Made by a program: the position numbers and the translations under genes
Notes under the pieces: generated by a model
What the model saw: only the letters and a program-made list of their open reading frames with translations
Told to the model about the DNA's origin: nothing
Databases searched by the model: none
Part shown: positions 19,233 to 28,699 of the stretch, piece by piece
Position numbering within the stretch: the first letter of the stretch is position 1
Layout: every line of letters starts with the position of its first letter
Assembly: GCF_013377275.1 (NCBI RefSeq)
Contig: NZ_CP016615.1
Coordinates: 930,001-994,000 of the forward strand
Direction of reading: 5' to 3'
Length of the DNA stretch: 64,000 nucleotides
Source of the DNA: Vespertiliibacter pulmonis
GTDB lineage: Bacteria > Pseudomonadota > Gammaproteobacteria > Enterobacterales > Pasteurellaceae

Positions 19233-22200
19233 TTATAAGATTGAGAGCAGGGCTTGAACAGGGTGTTTTAATACTTGATGTTCCATACGTTTTACTTGAC
19301 TACGGCAGGAGTAGCCAGTCGCAAGGCAACGTTGCAAATCTTTGCATTGTAATTTTTTTTGCCAAGACTGTGCATAAATGGCTTTTGACATTGCAAGATG
19401 TTTGGCCTCGTGCCCAAATGTACCAGCCATTCCACAACAGCCCGTTTTTTCCAACATAAGGCTTTCGCCAAAATAAGCAAAAATTTGTTGCCACAGTGTG
19501 TGGCTGTTTGGTACGGATGTTGATTCGGTACAGTGTATAAAAAGGTGCCACGGCAAGCGGTCAGATGTAGGCATTTTTTTGTAGCTAGTAAGATGATCTG
19601 TATTCAGTTGCTTAATGAGCCATTCATTTGCTAGCAAGACCTCAAATTCTCCTACCTGATGTTTAAGAATTTCTTTGTACTCTTCACGATAAATTAGAGT
19701 AAGGGCAGGATCTATCCCAACCATTGTAATTCCGAGCGTTGCTAAACGAGAAAGCATTTCAGCCTGATTTTTAGCGGTTCGAGCAAACCGAGTGAGAAAG
19801 CCTTTAACGTGTAGGGCTTTGCCTGTTGGATTGAATGGTAAAACAATAGGGTTAAAGCCTAGTTTTTGGCAAAGCTGTATAAAATCAGCGACTACGTTGG
19901 CATCATAATAGCTGGTAAAAGGATCTTGGACGATGAAAATACATTTTTTTGCCGAAATCTCACCGCTTGCTAATTTTTGTTCCAGCTGTTCTAAGCTGTT
20001 ATTCGGATAGTTAATATGGCGTAATTGTTGTGATAATGTAGGAACGGAAAGTTTAGGAATATCTACCATTCCTAGTACTTTTTTCGCTATTTTTTCGGCC
20101 ATTTTATGGGTGCTTAAAAAATTGATGGTTTTTGGTATTTTTGCCATAAAAGGGGCAATAAATTCTAAATTGGCAACGAGATGATCTTGAAGTGGTCGGA
20201 AATAACGTTGATGATAAAGTGCATTGAATTTTGCACGGAAGCTTGGAACATCAATTTTAATTGGACATTGACTGGCACAGGCTTTACAGGCTAAGCAGGT
20301 GTCCATTGCTTGTTTGACTTCGTGAGAAAAATCATAGCGTGTCGTTTTGTGTAATTGATTTGTGAGTTTTTGCACGAACTCTACGAGTTTTAGCTGATCT
20401 TTAGGTAAGTCCAGTAAGGTTTCTGGTGAAATATTCTGTTTTGCTAATAGTCGTAGCCATTCCCGAATGAGCGTAGCTCGGCCTTTCGGAGAATAGAGCC
20501 GATTATTAGAAATCTTCATTGAGGGGCACATTACGCTATGGACATCGAAATTAAAACACAAGCCATTGCCGTTACAACTCATTGCTCCTTTAAAGTGTTC
20601 TCGTATTTGAAGTGGAATTTGGCGGTCGAAATCTGCTCGCATTTGGGCATCAATCGGGTAGAGTGATTGTTCACTATGTAATGGCGTACAAATTTTACCT
20701 GGGTTTAGGCGGTTTTGAGGGTCAAAAAGTGATTTTATATAGCGAAGTTCTTGCCATAAAGTTTTGCCAAAAAACTGTTCACCGTAAGCAGAACGCATTC
20801 CTTTTCCGTGTTCTCCCCAAATTATCCCACCATATTTGGCAGTTAATTGAACAACTTGATCAGAAATATGTTTAAATTTTATAACTTGCTCTTGATCACA
20901 AAGGTCAAACGCTGGTCGAACGTGTAGTACACCTGCATCGACGTGTCCAAACATTCCATAATCTAAATGGTTATCGTCTAATAGTTGGCGAAATTCTGCA
21001 ATGTAATCGGCAAGATATTCAGGTGGAACGCAGGTATCTTCCACAAAGGCAATAGGTTTTGCCCAACCTTGTGTATTACCCAGTAGCCCGACTGCTTTTT
21101 TCCGCATAGTGTAAATTTTTTCTATATCGCTCAAGTCATTACAAATTTGGTAGCCGATTATACCGCTTGTTCCCTCAGCTATTTTATAATCGAGCTCAGT
21201 ACAAAGGTGTTGGATTTGTGCAGTATTTTGAGCGAGATTGTTAGATGCATATTCAACAATATTGATCCCTAAAATAGGATTATCTGACGATTCGTTAATT
21301 AAATCAGACACGGAGTGCCAAATAATATCTTGTTTAGCAAGGTTGAGTACTTTGGAATCAATAGTTTCGACTGATAGTGCCTTTGCTTGTAACATAAAAG
21401 GGGCAGCTCGCAGGGCAGCATCAAAAGAATTGTAGGTGATATTAATTAGTGTTCGGAATTGTGGAATAGGCAATAAATTCAGTTTAGCTTCACAAATAAA
21501 AGCCAGTGAGCCTTCTGACCCAGTTAAAATTCGGCTAAGGTTGAACGTGCTTTCATCGTGATTAAATACATTTTTTAGATCGTAGCCCGTTAAAAAGCGG
21601 TTAAGTTGAGGAAGTTCATTCAGCACTGTTGGGCGTATTTGCCGACAGCGAGTGAAGATTGCTTTGTGTAAATTGTAGCTATATGGTGAAAGCTGGAGTT
21701 GTTCTAGCTGAGTAAAAAAATTGTCGGAACTGATCGCTTGTGTTTCTAAAATTTCACCATTAATTAGCACAGATTTAAGTGCCAGAACGTGATCAGAGGT
21801 TTTGCCATATTGCAATGAGCCTTGTCCTGACGCATCAGTATTGATCATTCCCCCGAGAGTAGCTCGATTACTGGTTGAAAGCTCTGGGGAGAAAAATAAT
21901 CCATACGGTTTTAGAAATTGATTAAGTTGATCTTTTACCACGCCTGCTTGCACTCTTACCCAACGTTCTTCTACATTGAGTTCAAGAATTTGGTTCATAT
22001 GGCGGGAAAGATCGACAATAACATTGTGATTTAATGATTGCCCGTTTGTTCCTGTTCCACCGCCTCTCGGAGTAAAACTAATCTGTTGAAATTCAGGTAT
22101 TTGAGCAAGTTGGGTAAGTATCACAACATCATTGACTGATTTCGGAAAAAGAATGGCTTGTGGAATTTGCTGATAAACACTATTATCAGTTGCTAAAGAG

Positions 22201-22316
22201 AGTCTTTCTGCATAGCTAGAGGCAATGTCGCCCTGAAATCGCTGCTGTTTAAGCAATATTAAGAAATCTTTAACTATTGAATCAAGTTGAGGTGTGTCTG
22301 CTAAACGAGGAATCAT
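19233..22316 (-). CDS. ydiJ: FAD-binding / [4Fe-4S] oxidoreductase YdiJ (HI1163-like)
   Basis: Large flavo-iron-sulfur protein of 1027 residues. The N-terminal PCMH-type FAD domain contains FTPRGGGTGTNGQSLNHNVIVD (about 76-97) and ATLGGMINTDASGQGS (about 157-172). An FAD-oxidase C-terminal domain with HVDAGVLHVRP and the GKICTP end follows. Then come cysteine-rich regions, CNGNGLCFNFDVHSVMCPS and the ferredoxin-like CLACKACASQCPIKIDVP, and a CCG-type heterodisulfide reductase-like end (KTGCCGMAGTFGHEAKHL). Homologues are 2-hydroxyacid dehydrogenases related to GlcD/GlpC; a D-2-hydroxyglutarate activity has been proposed for E. coli YdiJ. The neighbours menI and ompA match the H. influenzae order HI1161-HI1163-HI1164. 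Confidence 0.9.
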   Translation of the reverse strand: MIPRLADTPQLDSIVKDFLILLKQQRFQGDIASSYAERLSLATDNSVYQQIPQAILFPKSVNDVVILTQLAQIPEFQQISFTPRGGGTGTNGQSLNHNVIVDLSRHMNQILELNVEERWVRVQAGVVKDQLNQFLKPYGLFFSPELSTSNRATLGGMINTDASGQGSLQYGKTSDHVLALKSVLINGEILETQAISSDNFFTQLEQLQLSPYSYNLHKAIFTRCRQIRPTVLNELPQLNRFLTGYDLKNVFNHDESTFNLSRILTGSEGSLAFICEAKLNLLPIPQFRTLINITYNSFDAALRAAPFMLQAKALSVETIDSKVLNLAKQDIIWHSVSDLINESSDNPILGINIVEYASNNLAQNTAQIQHLCTELDYKIAEGTSGIIGYQICNDLSDIEKIYTMRKKAVGLLGNTQGWAKPIAFVEDTCVPPEYLADYIAEFRQLLDDNHLDYGMFGHVDAGVLHVRPAFDLCDQEQVIKFKHISDQVVQLTAKYGGIIWGEHGKGMRSAYGEQFFGKTLWQELRYIKSLFDPQNRLNPGKICTPLHSEQSLYPIDAQMRADFDRQIPLQIREHFKGAMSCNGNGLCFNFDVHSVMCPSMKISNNRLYSPKGRATLIREWLRLLAKQNISPETLLDLPKDQLKLVEFVQKLTNQLHKTTRYDFSHEVKQAMDTCLACKACASQCPIKIDVPSFRAKFNALYHQRYFRPLQDHLVANLEFIAPFMAKIPKTINFLSTHKMAEKIAKKVLGMVDIPKLSVPTLSQQLRHINYPNNSLEQLEQKLASGEISAKKCIFIVQDPFTSYYDANVVADFIQLCQKLGFNPIVLPFNPTGKALHVKGFLTRFARTAKNQAEMLSRLATLGITMVGIDPALTLIYREEYKEILKHQVGEFEVLLANEWLIKQLNTDHLTSYKKMPTSDRLPWHLFIHCTESTSVPNSHTLWQQIFAYFGESLMLEKTGCCGMAGTFGHEAKHLAMSKAIYAQSWQKKLQCKDLQRCLATGYSCRSQVKRMEHQVLKHPVQALLSIL

Positions 22317-22723
22317 AATACATTTAGAATGAGTGATATTTTATATTTAAGGTGATAGTAGCAAGATTTTACGGGAGATTTAAGGTTAATGAGTACAAAA
22401 TTATACGATTTCTACAAAATTTCTTTTTTGTAACTTTGCAAAAATTTTGTTAGACTTATACATACTATTCCATTTTAAATGGATTTAAGTATTTGAAAAT
22501 TGTTAGTTATTTGTTTAAAAAATAGACTGTTTTGAGTGGGTATTACACTTTTTTACAAAAGTTCCGTTTGAAGTCGAATATTTTTTGATAGAATACACAA
22601 GAATTCTAGACCTTCTTCAAATCTATTTTGGGTTTAGGAGGCATTTAAGCTCAACATAAGGTCGGTTTGATTTTTGTTGAATACTTTTTATCTCGTAATG
22701 ACGATAATATGAGGATTATTAAA
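22317..22723. other. Intergenic region between ydiJ and ompA
   Basis: About 400 AT-rich bases with divergent genes on both sides. It must hold the promoters of ydiJ and ompA and the ompA leader. A good candidate ompA promoter is at 22567-22594; a weaker TTTGCA/TATACA pair lies near 22435-22462. I see no coding sequence, and no tRNA or repeat. Confidence 0.7.
22567..22594 (+). promoter_or_regulatory. Candidate sigma-70 promoter of ompA
   Basis: TTTGAA (22567-22572), a 16-base spacer and TAGAAT (22589-22594). It would give an untranslated leader of about 120 nt, similar to the long stabilising leader of E. coli ompA. Confidence 0.45.
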
Positions 22724-23833
22724 ATGAAAAAATCTTTAATTGCATTAGCAGTTTCTGGTTTAGCAATCGCTTCAGTTCAAGCAGCACCACAAGCAAACAC
22801 TGCATACGTAGGTGCTAAAACTGGTTGGGCATCATTCCACGATGGTTTAACTCAATTTGATGCTAAAAAAGGCGGTCAAATTGGTAATAATGATAATATC
22901 GGTGTTAACCGTAACTCTGTAACTTACGGTGTATTCGCTGGTTACCAAATCATTGATAACCTTGCAGTTGAAGCAGGCTACGATTACTTCGGCCGTGCAC
23001 GTGGTAACACTACTTTCGCTGGTGAAGAAAAAGATAAACGTGCTGCAAAACATTCTGCGCACGGTGCTCACATTAGCTTAAAAGGTAGCTACCCAATCGT
23101 TGATGGTTTAGACGCTTATGCTCGTGTTGGTGCAGCATTAGTTCGTTCTGACTATTACTTCCAACCAACTGTTGCTAAAGATTCACGTGTTAAATCACAC
23201 AATTTAAAAACTTCTTTAGTATTAGCAGGTGGTTTAGAGTATGCAATTACTCCAGAATTAGCAGCTCGTGTTGAATATCAATGGTTAAGCCGTGTTGGTA
23301 ACTTAGACAAAGCTCAGCGTAAAGCTGGTAATACTGGCACTAATTTCCAATACAGCCCAGATATTGGTTCTGTAACTGCTGGTTTATCATACCGTTTCGG
23401 TCAAGGTGCAGCACCAGTTGCTCAACCAGAAATCGTAACTAAAAACTTTGCATTCAGCTCAGATGTATTATTTGATTTTGCTAAAGCAAGCTTAAAACCA
23501 GCTGCAGCAGCATCATTAGATGCAGCTCATGATGAGATCAGCAAATTAGGTTTAGCTTCTCCAGCAATCCAAGTAAATGGTTATACTGACCGTATCGGTA
23601 AAGAAGCATACAACTTAAAACTTTCTCAACGTCGTGCTGAGTCAGTTGCTAACTACATCGTTTCTAAAGGTGTAAACCCTGCCGCAGTTACTGCTGTAGG
23701 TTACGGTAAAGCAAACCCTGTAACTGGCAACACTTGTGATGCAGTTAAAGGTCGTAAAGCGCTTATCGCTTGTTTAGCACCAGATCGTCGTGTTGAGATC
23801 CAAGTTCAAGGTTCAAAAGAAGTTGCAATGTAA
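22724..23833 (+). CDS. ompA: Outer membrane protein A homologue (P5 / OmpA)
   Basis: Major outer-membrane porin-like protein, 369 residues. A signal peptide MKKSLIALAVSGLAIASVQA is cleaved before APQANTAYVG. An eight-stranded beta-barrel follows (about 21-240, many alternating strands such as VTYGVFAGYQI). A short P/A hinge leads to the OmpA-like peptidoglycan-binding domain (about 260-369), with NGYTDRIGKEAYNLKLSQRR and two cysteines (NTCDAVKG, LIACLAPDRR). The open frame reaches back to 22667, but the ATG at 22724 has GAGG upstream and starts the signal peptide. Strongly biased codon use fits high expression. Surface loops are the usual variable antigens. Confidence 0.96.
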   Translation: MKKSLIALAVSGLAIASVQAAPQANTAYVGAKTGWASFHDGLTQFDAKKGGQIGNNDNIGVNRNSVTYGVFAGYQIIDNLAVEAGYDYFGRARGNTTFAGEEKDKRAAKHSAHGAHISLKGSYPIVDGLDAYARVGAALVRSDYYFQPTVAKDSRVKSHNLKTSLVLAGGLEYAITPELAARVEYQWLSRVGNLDKAQRKAGNTGTNFQYSPDIGSVTAGLSYRFGQGAAPVAQPEIVTKNFAFSSDVLFDFAKASLKPAAAASLDAAHDEISKLGLASPAIQVNGYTDRIGKEAYNLKLSQRRAESVANYIVSKGVNPAAVTAVGYGKANPVTGNTCDAVKGRKALIACLAPDRRVEIQVQGSKEVAM

Positions 23834-23870
23834 TCACTTCTTAAGTACTTAGATTAAGTATCTTAATGCA

Positions 23871-23898
23871 AAAATGCCCACATTAAGTGGGCATTTTT
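23871..23898 (+). terminator. Terminator after ompA
   Basis: AAAATGCCCAC and GTGGGCATTTT form an 11-bp stem with a 5-nt loop and a T-run. It lies between ompA and the convergent matP gene. Confidence 0.9.
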
Positions 23899-23950
23899 AT
23901 TAACTAGTTTATTGAAATCACAAAAATCTTATTATTTAACCGCTTATTTC

Positions 23951-24400
23951 TTATTCTTTTAGCAGTTTTTTCAAGTTTTCCTTCATTTTATTTACCTGCT
24001 CGGTATAAATCTGTTTATTTTCTATTTCATCAATTAAATAATGAATAGTTTCAGACAGCGTCATTTCCATTTCATTTGCTTGCTGTGATAAGCGTACCCA
24101 GCTTGAATAGTCAAGATCGATAGATTTTTTGCGTGTTGATTGCTTTTCAGCGTTAAAAAAACGTTTACGTCTAGCCCGAATGGATTGCCGCATTCGTCTG
24201 CGTTGATCTGCGGTCATTTCCGATTTAATCCAATCTTCAATTTCCTCGGGGGAATTTTGCAGTGTTACTAGTTTTTGTATTTTTAATTCAATGTAACTTT
24301 GTTCTTCATATTTAGTAATATTTTCTCCTTCACGATGTTTTTTAAGCAAATATTTCCATTTCCAGTTGGCTTCTTGAATGTCTAATTTTTGGTATCTCAT
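23951..24400 (-). CDS. matP: Macrodomain Ter protein MatP
   Basis: DNA-binding organiser of the chromosome terminus, 149 residues. It aligns with E. coli MatP along its length: MRYQKLDIQEANWKWKYLLK at the start, the helical core, then IRARRKRFFNAEKQSTRKKS (about 91-110) leading into the ribbon-helix-helix, and a C-terminal coiled coil used for bridging. The frame could start at a TTG at 24412, but GGGGGAAG lies between that codon and the ATG at 24400 and is the obvious ribosome binding site. It diverges from lonP, as ycbG and ycbZ are neighbours in E. coli. Confidence 0.94.
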   Translation of the reverse strand: MRYQKLDIQEANWKWKYLLKKHREGENITKYEEQSYIELKIQKLVTLQNSPEEIEDWIKSEMTADQRRRMRQSIRARRKRFFNAEKQSTRKKSIDLDYSSWVRLSQQANEMEMTLSETIHYLIDEIENKQIYTEQVNKMKENLKKLLKE

Positions 24401-24522
24401 AACTTCCCCCAATAATATTTAAGTATAGCGGAATCTGCTTTGTCATTAAATATAAGTGATTATTTTAAATCTAAAGGTAAGCGGTGTTATAATGGAAAAA
24501 ATTTTGATAATGAGGAAATCTT

Positions 24523-26145
24523 GTGCAACTTTCTCCCCTTAGCTGGAAATTGCTGAGTATAAATTATACATTTGAACCGCAATTACAAGCGGTTCAATTT
24601 TTTGATTTTCAACCTAACGCAAAGCAGGCAATCGCACAATTTGCTAAAAGCGAATTTGGCTCTGCATTAGTTTTAAAAACAGAATTATTCCCTGAATTTT
24701 TGGCTGAAATAGAAAATGAGTTTAGCCAACATCAATGCTCAGTGATAAGTAAAATGGAATTTACCTCAAATAGTTTGTTTGGTTATCAGATGTATTTATC
24801 AAAAGAGCATAAAATTCAATATGTACCAGGTATTATCCAGCAGGCTAATCATCAAATATTATTACTTAACTTAAATAATCTATTATTAGATATTCATCAG
24901 TGGGATAAATTAAAGCAAGCATTGTTATTTAGGCATTATACGCCGAATAGTGCAAATGTGTTGCCAAGTCATATTGATGAGGTCGTATCTGTGTTTAAAT
25001 TAGTGTTGGTGGGGAACCGTGATGATGTTGCTACGCTATCTGCGTATGATGATACTTTATATCAATTTTGCCAATATGCAGAGATTGATAGCTATTTAGC
25101 ATTAGAAGAACAAAATGTAGTAAAGTGGAGAAATTATATTCAATCTTTTGCACAAGAAAAGATAGGAAAATTATTTACTGATCAAGGAACAAATTTATTA
25201 TTAAATCAATTTATTCGTGAAAGTGAAAGTCAGAAACTTATTAGCATTTCACCGACATTACTGAAAAAATATATATTGGGGTTAGCACAATTTTATCCAG
25301 AACAAAAGGAATTAGATCATATTCAACCTTATTTTGATTCTCTGCAACAGCAAGCAGAAAGATTACAGCAATTTGCTTTACAAGATATGCTTACTGATCA
25401 AGTTTATATCGAAACAGATGATGAAGTGATAGGTCAAATCAATGGGCTTTCAGTTGTAGAATTTGATGGTGTACCTTATGCTTTTGGTGAGCCTTTACGG
25501 ATTAGCTGTAACGCTCAGCTTGGTGAAGGAGAAATACACGATATTGAGCGAAAAGTCGAGCTGGGCGGAAATATCCATTCTAAAGGGATTTTATTGGCAC
25601 AATCTTGTCTAGCTAATTTACTCGAATTACCTTCACAATTACCTTTTTCGGCCTCCCTTGTATTTGAGCAGTCTTATGGTGAAATTGATGGGGATAGCTC
25701 ATCATTAGCGATTTTCTGTGTATTGATTAGTTCATTAGCAAAGGTGCCGTTACCACAATCTTTTGCGGTAACGGGAGCAATTGATCAGTTTGGGAATGTA
25801 CTAAGTGTCGGAGGTGTGAATCAAAAAATAGAAGGCTTTTTTAGCTTATGTAATGCTCGAGGTTTAACCGGCAAACAAGGAGTGATTATTCCAGCAGTAT
25901 GTATGTCGCATTTGAGCTTAAATAGTGAAATTATTGACGCAGTAAAAGCGGAGAAATTTGCTATTTGGGCAGTATCTGATGTATTTGAAGCAATACAAAT
26001 TTTATTTGCTCGAGATTTCTATACGGAAGATACTGGAGATTTTTCTGATAAATCTTCTATTTTTACTTTGATCAATAAGCAGTTACAAAGTGAAGAAACA
26101 AGCGGTTCATTTTGGCAAAAATTATACAATAAATTATTTCACTGA
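24523..26145 (+). CDS. Lon-related ATP-independent-looking protease (YcbZ/LonP family)
   Basis: 540 residues. The C-terminal third is a Lon (S16) peptidase domain with the Ser-Lys dyad: [15 protein letters not shown] (Ser near 399) and [14 protein letters not shown] (Lys near 442). The N-terminal part is divergent. I see no Walker A motif, in line with the YcbZ/LonH-type proteins of gamma-proteobacteria. Function in the cell is poorly known. The GTG start has GAGG upstream. The gene neighbours fabA and matP as in E. coli. Its stop codon lies inside the FadR-like site of fabA. Confidence 0.88.
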   Translation: MQLSPLSWKLLSINYTFEPQLQAVQFFDFQPNAKQAIAQFAKSEFGSALVLKTELFPEFLAEIENEFSQHQCSVISKMEFTSNSLFGYQMYLSKEHKIQYVPGIIQQANHQILLLNLNNLLLDIHQWDKLKQALLFRHYTPNSANVLPSHIDEVVSVFKLVLVGNRDDVATLSAYDDTLYQFCQYAEIDSYLALEEQNVVKWRNYIQSFAQEKIGKLFTDQGTNLLLNQFIRESESQKLISISPTLLKKYILGLAQFYPEQKELDHIQPYFDSLQQQAERLQQFALQDMLTDQVYIETDDEVIGQINGLSVVEFDGVPYAFGEPLRISCNAQLGEGEIHDIERKVELGGNIHSKGILLAQSCLANLLELPSQLPFSASLVFEQSYGEIDGDSSSLAIFCVLISSLAKVPLPQSFAVTGAIDQFGNVLSVGGVNQKIEGFFSLCNARGLTGKQGVIIPAVCMSHLSLNSEIIDAVKAEKFAIWAVSDVFEAIQILFARDFYTEDTGDFSDKSSIFTLINKQLQSEETSGSFWQKLYNKLFH

Positions 26146-26174
26146 TCCGACAAGTCAGCGTACAACTGTTCTCT
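26140..26174 (+). promoter_or_regulatory. FadR-like and FabR-like operators before fabA
   Basis: CACTGATCCGACAAGTC (26140-26156) resembles the E. coli fabA FadR site (AACTGATCGGACTTGTT), with 12 of 17 matches. Directly after it, AGCGTACAACTGTTCTCT (26157-26174) resembles the E. coli FabR site of fabA (about 14 of 18). The E. coli sites are from memory. Order and spacing of the two sites are the same as in E. coli. The first overlaps the lonP stop codon. Confidence 0.65.
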
Positions 26175-26177
26175 ATT

Positions 26178-26206
26178 TTGAATGTCTGTTACTATATAAG
26201 TATAAA
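26178..26206 (+). promoter_or_regulatory. Candidate fabA promoter
   Basis: TTGAAT (26178-26183), 17 bases, TATAAA (26201-26206). Start of transcription near 26213 would leave a leader of about 40 nt. It lies directly downstream of the FadR/FabR-like sites. Confidence 0.6.
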
Positions 26207-26252
26207 TAGCCTAATAATGTATAGGCTCTATATTTACTTTATAGGAAAAATA

Positions 26253-26780
26253 ATGAACGATTGTACACCGAAAATGAAGCCAAGTTATGATTATCAAGAT
26301 CTATTAGCCTCAGGCCGAGGGGAATTATTTGGTAACGAAGGGCCACAATTACCTGCACCTTCAATGTTGATGATGGATAGAATTACGCAAATTAATCTAA
26401 AGGGTGAGTTTGAAAAAGGTTATATTGAAGCGGAGCTTGATATTCATAAAGATTTACCCTTTTTTAACTGCCATTTTATCGGAGATCCCGTGATGCCTGG
26501 TTGTTTAGGATTAGATGCAATGTGGCAATTAGTCGGTTTTTACCTTGGTTGGATCGGTGGTAAAGGCAAAGGAAGAGCATTAGGTGTTGGTGAAGTAAAA
26601 TTCACAGGACAAATTTTACCAACAGCTAAAAAAGTGATTTATCGTATTAATATGAAACGAGTTATCAACCGTAAATTAGTGATGGGAATGGCTGATGGTG
26701 AAGTGGAAGTTGATGGCCGAGTAATTTATCGCGCGATTGATTTAAAAGTTGGCCTATTTCAAGATACTACGGCATTTTAA
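26253..26780 (+). CDS. fabA: 3-hydroxydecanoyl-ACP dehydratase/isomerase
   Basis: FabA introduces the cis double bond at the ten-carbon stage of anaerobic unsaturated fatty acid synthesis. It is a cytoplasmic hotdog-fold dimer of 175 residues. The active site is [20 protein letters not shown], with His74 and Asp88. [19 protein letters not shown] and [12 protein letters not shown] are conserved ends. The open frame extends back to 26178, but the ATG at 26253 has AGGAAA upstream and matches the length of H. influenzae FabA. The carrier protein gene acpP (51.2 kb) and accA (1 kb) are also in the window. Confidence 0.97.
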   Translation: MNDCTPKMKPSYDYQDLLASGRGELFGNEGPQLPAPSMLMMDRITQINLKGEFEKGYIEAELDIHKDLPFFNCHFIGDPVMPGCLGLDAMWQLVGFYLGWIGGKGKGRALGVGEVKFTGQILPTAKKVIYRINMKRVINRKLVMGMADGEVEVDGRVIYRAIDLKVGLFQDTTAF

Positions 26781-26783
26781 TTT

Positions 26784-26799
26784 TTCGATCTCTGCCGCA
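26784..26799 (+). promoter_or_regulatory. Candidate CRP-S (Sxy-dependent competence) site before comN
   Basis: TTCGA-TCTCTG-CCGCA matches the CRP-S consensus TGCGA-N6-TCGCA at 8 of 10 positions, including the C and G at positions that distinguish CRP-S from ordinary CRP sites. It is flanked by T-rich and A-rich tracts as usual. Its centre is about 43 bp before a start predicted from a TAAATT -10 (26824-26829), the expected class II spacing. Confidence 0.65.
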
Positions 26800-26870
26800 A
26801 AAATAATTACGGATTATTTACAATAAATTATCTGAGTTTATGATCTTCCTCTAAATATAGGGGAAGTATA

Positions 26871-27392
26871 ATGTATCGAGCAGTTGCACTGATTGAATTA
26901 TTGATCACGTTAGTTATTATCATTATTTCAATTTATTTTATCTCTCCTATATTATTTCGTATTCAAATTCCTATCTTATTGAATAATGAAATTGATCAAA
27001 TTAAAACCTTTATTTATAAAATTCAAACACAAGCACGTTATAAAAAACAAAGATATTCATTAACGATTAGTCAAAATAAAACTACTTATGATTGGTGTAT
27101 TATTGCAATTGAAAAGCACAGTAGTAAAGAAATTATCTGTGATTGTTTGAATATAACAAATTGTAAGCTAGCCTCTAGTTACTATATCTATAAATCTAAA
27201 CTGAAGAATTTAGAATTAAAAAGTAAGAATATATACCCTAATAGTTTTATGAATATTTATGGTAATTCTGGTCACTTAGAAACGGTTTGTTTAGGATTAA
27301 AGTATAATCAATACCAAAAAGTTATCCAGTTTGATGCAAGTGGAATAATTAATGTAGCACAAGATAATAAAAGGACAAAATGTCGTGAATAA
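26871..27392 (+). CDS. comN: Competence pseudopilin ComN (PpdA-like)
   Basis: 173-residue type II/IV pseudopilin-like protein. It has a very short leader, then a hydrophobic helix beginning VALIELLITLVIIIISIYF with the conserved Glu at +5. The residue before the cleavage point is Ala (RA^VALIE) rather than the usual Gly. The mature part has four cysteines that may pair (CIIAIE, CDCLNITNC, TVCLG). By position it is the homologue of H. influenzae HI0938 and E. coli ppdA, first gene of the competence operon comNOPQ needed for DNA uptake. A ribosome site AGGGGAAG lies just upstream. Sequence identity with the known genes is low, so the name rests on order and type. Confidence 0.8.
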   Translation: MYRAVALIELLITLVIIIISIYFISPILFRIQIPILLNNEIDQIKTFIYKIQTQARYKKQRYSLTISQNKTTYDWCIIAIEKHSSKEIICDCLNITNCKLASSYYIYKSKLKNLELKSKNIYPNSFMNIYGNSGHLETVCLGLKYNQYQKVIQFDASGIINVAQDNKRTKCRE

Positions 27393-28047
27393 ATATAGCG
27401 GATTTACTCTCATTGAAATGATAATTTCATTATCTTTAAGTGTTCTTTTATTTTTTGTCTGTTCTTATTTTTATACTAATATTTATTCTATGCAGAATAA
27501 GCAACGAGAATTACTTAATTTACAGCAAACTACGCAACAACTATTGAATTATTTTCAACAACATATCCAGCATAGTGGGTATCAAGGTCCATTTCGTACA
27601 GAAAGTAATTATGATTCTTTTTTAATAGATGGAAAAGCGTATTACTTAGGTTCACCACACTGCTTTCTTTTTCTATATGATTTAAATCAAGATGGTTGTA
27701 TTGGTAGTCGAAATAAAAAACAGCCTTGTATAAAAGATAAAATTAATAATACTAAAGATGTTAAAAAGGAGTTATTTGGTATTAAATTTGAATCAAAACA
27801 AATATCATTTTTTGATGATAAGGCGATTGATCGTTGCTATTCGGATCACTGTAATCAGTGGGCTAAAAGTTGTGAACTTAATTTATGGCGAAAGGCTTTT
27901 GAGTTATCTGATTATACTGTTGATAATTTATCCTTCAAATGGATTGTATCGGATAAATTATTAGCGATAGGTTTAACATTACGTTCTAATAAAATGAAAA
28001 ATATTAGTTACCAAGAAACCGCTTATAGTTATTTATTGAATAGGTAA
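27385..28047 (+). CDS. comO: Competence pseudopilin ComO (PpdB/GspJ-like)
   Basis: 220 residues with a canonical prepilin N-terminus, MNKYSGFTLIEMIISLSLS, cut between Gly6 and Phe7, then a single membrane helix and a soluble domain with several cysteines (HCFLF, DQDGCIGS, QPCIKD, RCYSDHC). It corresponds to HI0939 / E. coli ppdB. The GTG start overlaps the 3' end of comN by 8 bases, which suggests coupled translation. It probably works as a minor pseudopilin of the DNA uptake machine in the inner membrane and periplasm. Confidence 0.82.
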   Translation: MNKYSGFTLIEMIISLSLSVLLFFVCSYFYTNIYSMQNKQRELLNLQQTTQQLLNYFQQHIQHSGYQGPFRTESNYDSFLIDGKAYYLGSPHCFLFLYDLNQDGCIGSRNKKQPCIKDKINNTKDVKKELFGIKFESKQISFFDDKAIDRCYSDHCNQWAKSCELNLWRKAFELSDYTVDNLSFKWIVSDKLLAIGLTLRSNKMKNISYQETAYSYLLNR

Positions 28048-28051
28048 AGCT

Positions 28052-28699
28052 ATGAGATATTTTTTTTATGGAAATGTATCTATTCTTTCATTACTACTAT
28101 TAAGTATATTATTTACTCTTTTATTTATCACTAAAGATGATATGTTATCTGAAAAGAAAATAACACATAATTATCATTATCAATATTTAAATAATAATTT
28201 TAATCTTATTATTGACCTTAAGCGAGATGAGAACATATTATGTAGTCAATTACAGAAAGAGAAAATACAATTTTTAAACTATTCTTTTAACTGTATTAAG
28301 AAATCTTTTTTTATTAAAAAGCCAACAAAAAGTTATATTGAATATCAACAAATTAGACAGTATTTGAATAGTGATGATTATAAAGATAATATTTATCTAA
28401 TTAGTAAGTTAGATGAACTTCCTTTAACTTCAATAGATAATCCAAAAATTGTTAAAGTATTAGATGATATTGATGGAGAACTTCCTAATCATTTTTATGG
28501 AATTATTATTACCGATAATTATTTTGATATAAAAGGTAGGTATAATATTTATGGTGTATTATATTCTTCTTATGATAATAAAAGAAAAGAACGTAATATC
28601 TCTTATAAGAAAGAGGTGATTGAGAATATAGATAATCAACTTTCTAGTTGGTCGTATTTATCTCATTCTAAGAGTCTATTATCTAATGAAATTGATTAA
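28052..28699 (+). CDS. comP: Competence protein ComP (YgdB-like, GspK-type)
   Basis: 215 residues with a short basic N-terminus and one strongly hydrophobic helix (about 8-27), followed by a hydrophilic, lysine- and asparagine-rich domain. The prepilin site is degenerate: Gly7 before NVSILSLL, with no Glu at +5. This is the pattern of GspK-type pseudopilins. By position it is the counterpart of HI0940 and E. coli ygdB. It starts 4 bases after comO and overlaps comQ by 14. Very AT-rich. The role at the tip of a pseudopilus is inference. Confidence 0.7.
   Translation: MRYFFYGNVSILSLLLLSILFTLLFITKDDMLSEKKITHNYHYQYLNNNFNLIIDLKRDENILCSQLQKEKIQFLNYSFNCIKKSFFIKKPTKSYIEYQQIRQYLNSDDYKDNIYLISKLDELPLTSIDNPKIVKVLDDIDGELPNHFYGIIITDNYFDIKGRYNIYGVLYSSYDNKRKERNISYKKEVIENIDNQLSSWSYLSHSKSLLSNEID

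Noticed and set aside
22435-22462. TTTGCA/TATACA pair as the main ompA promoter
   Set aside because: It would give a leader of about 255 nt, and the pair at 22567-22594 fits better; kept only as a possible second promoter.
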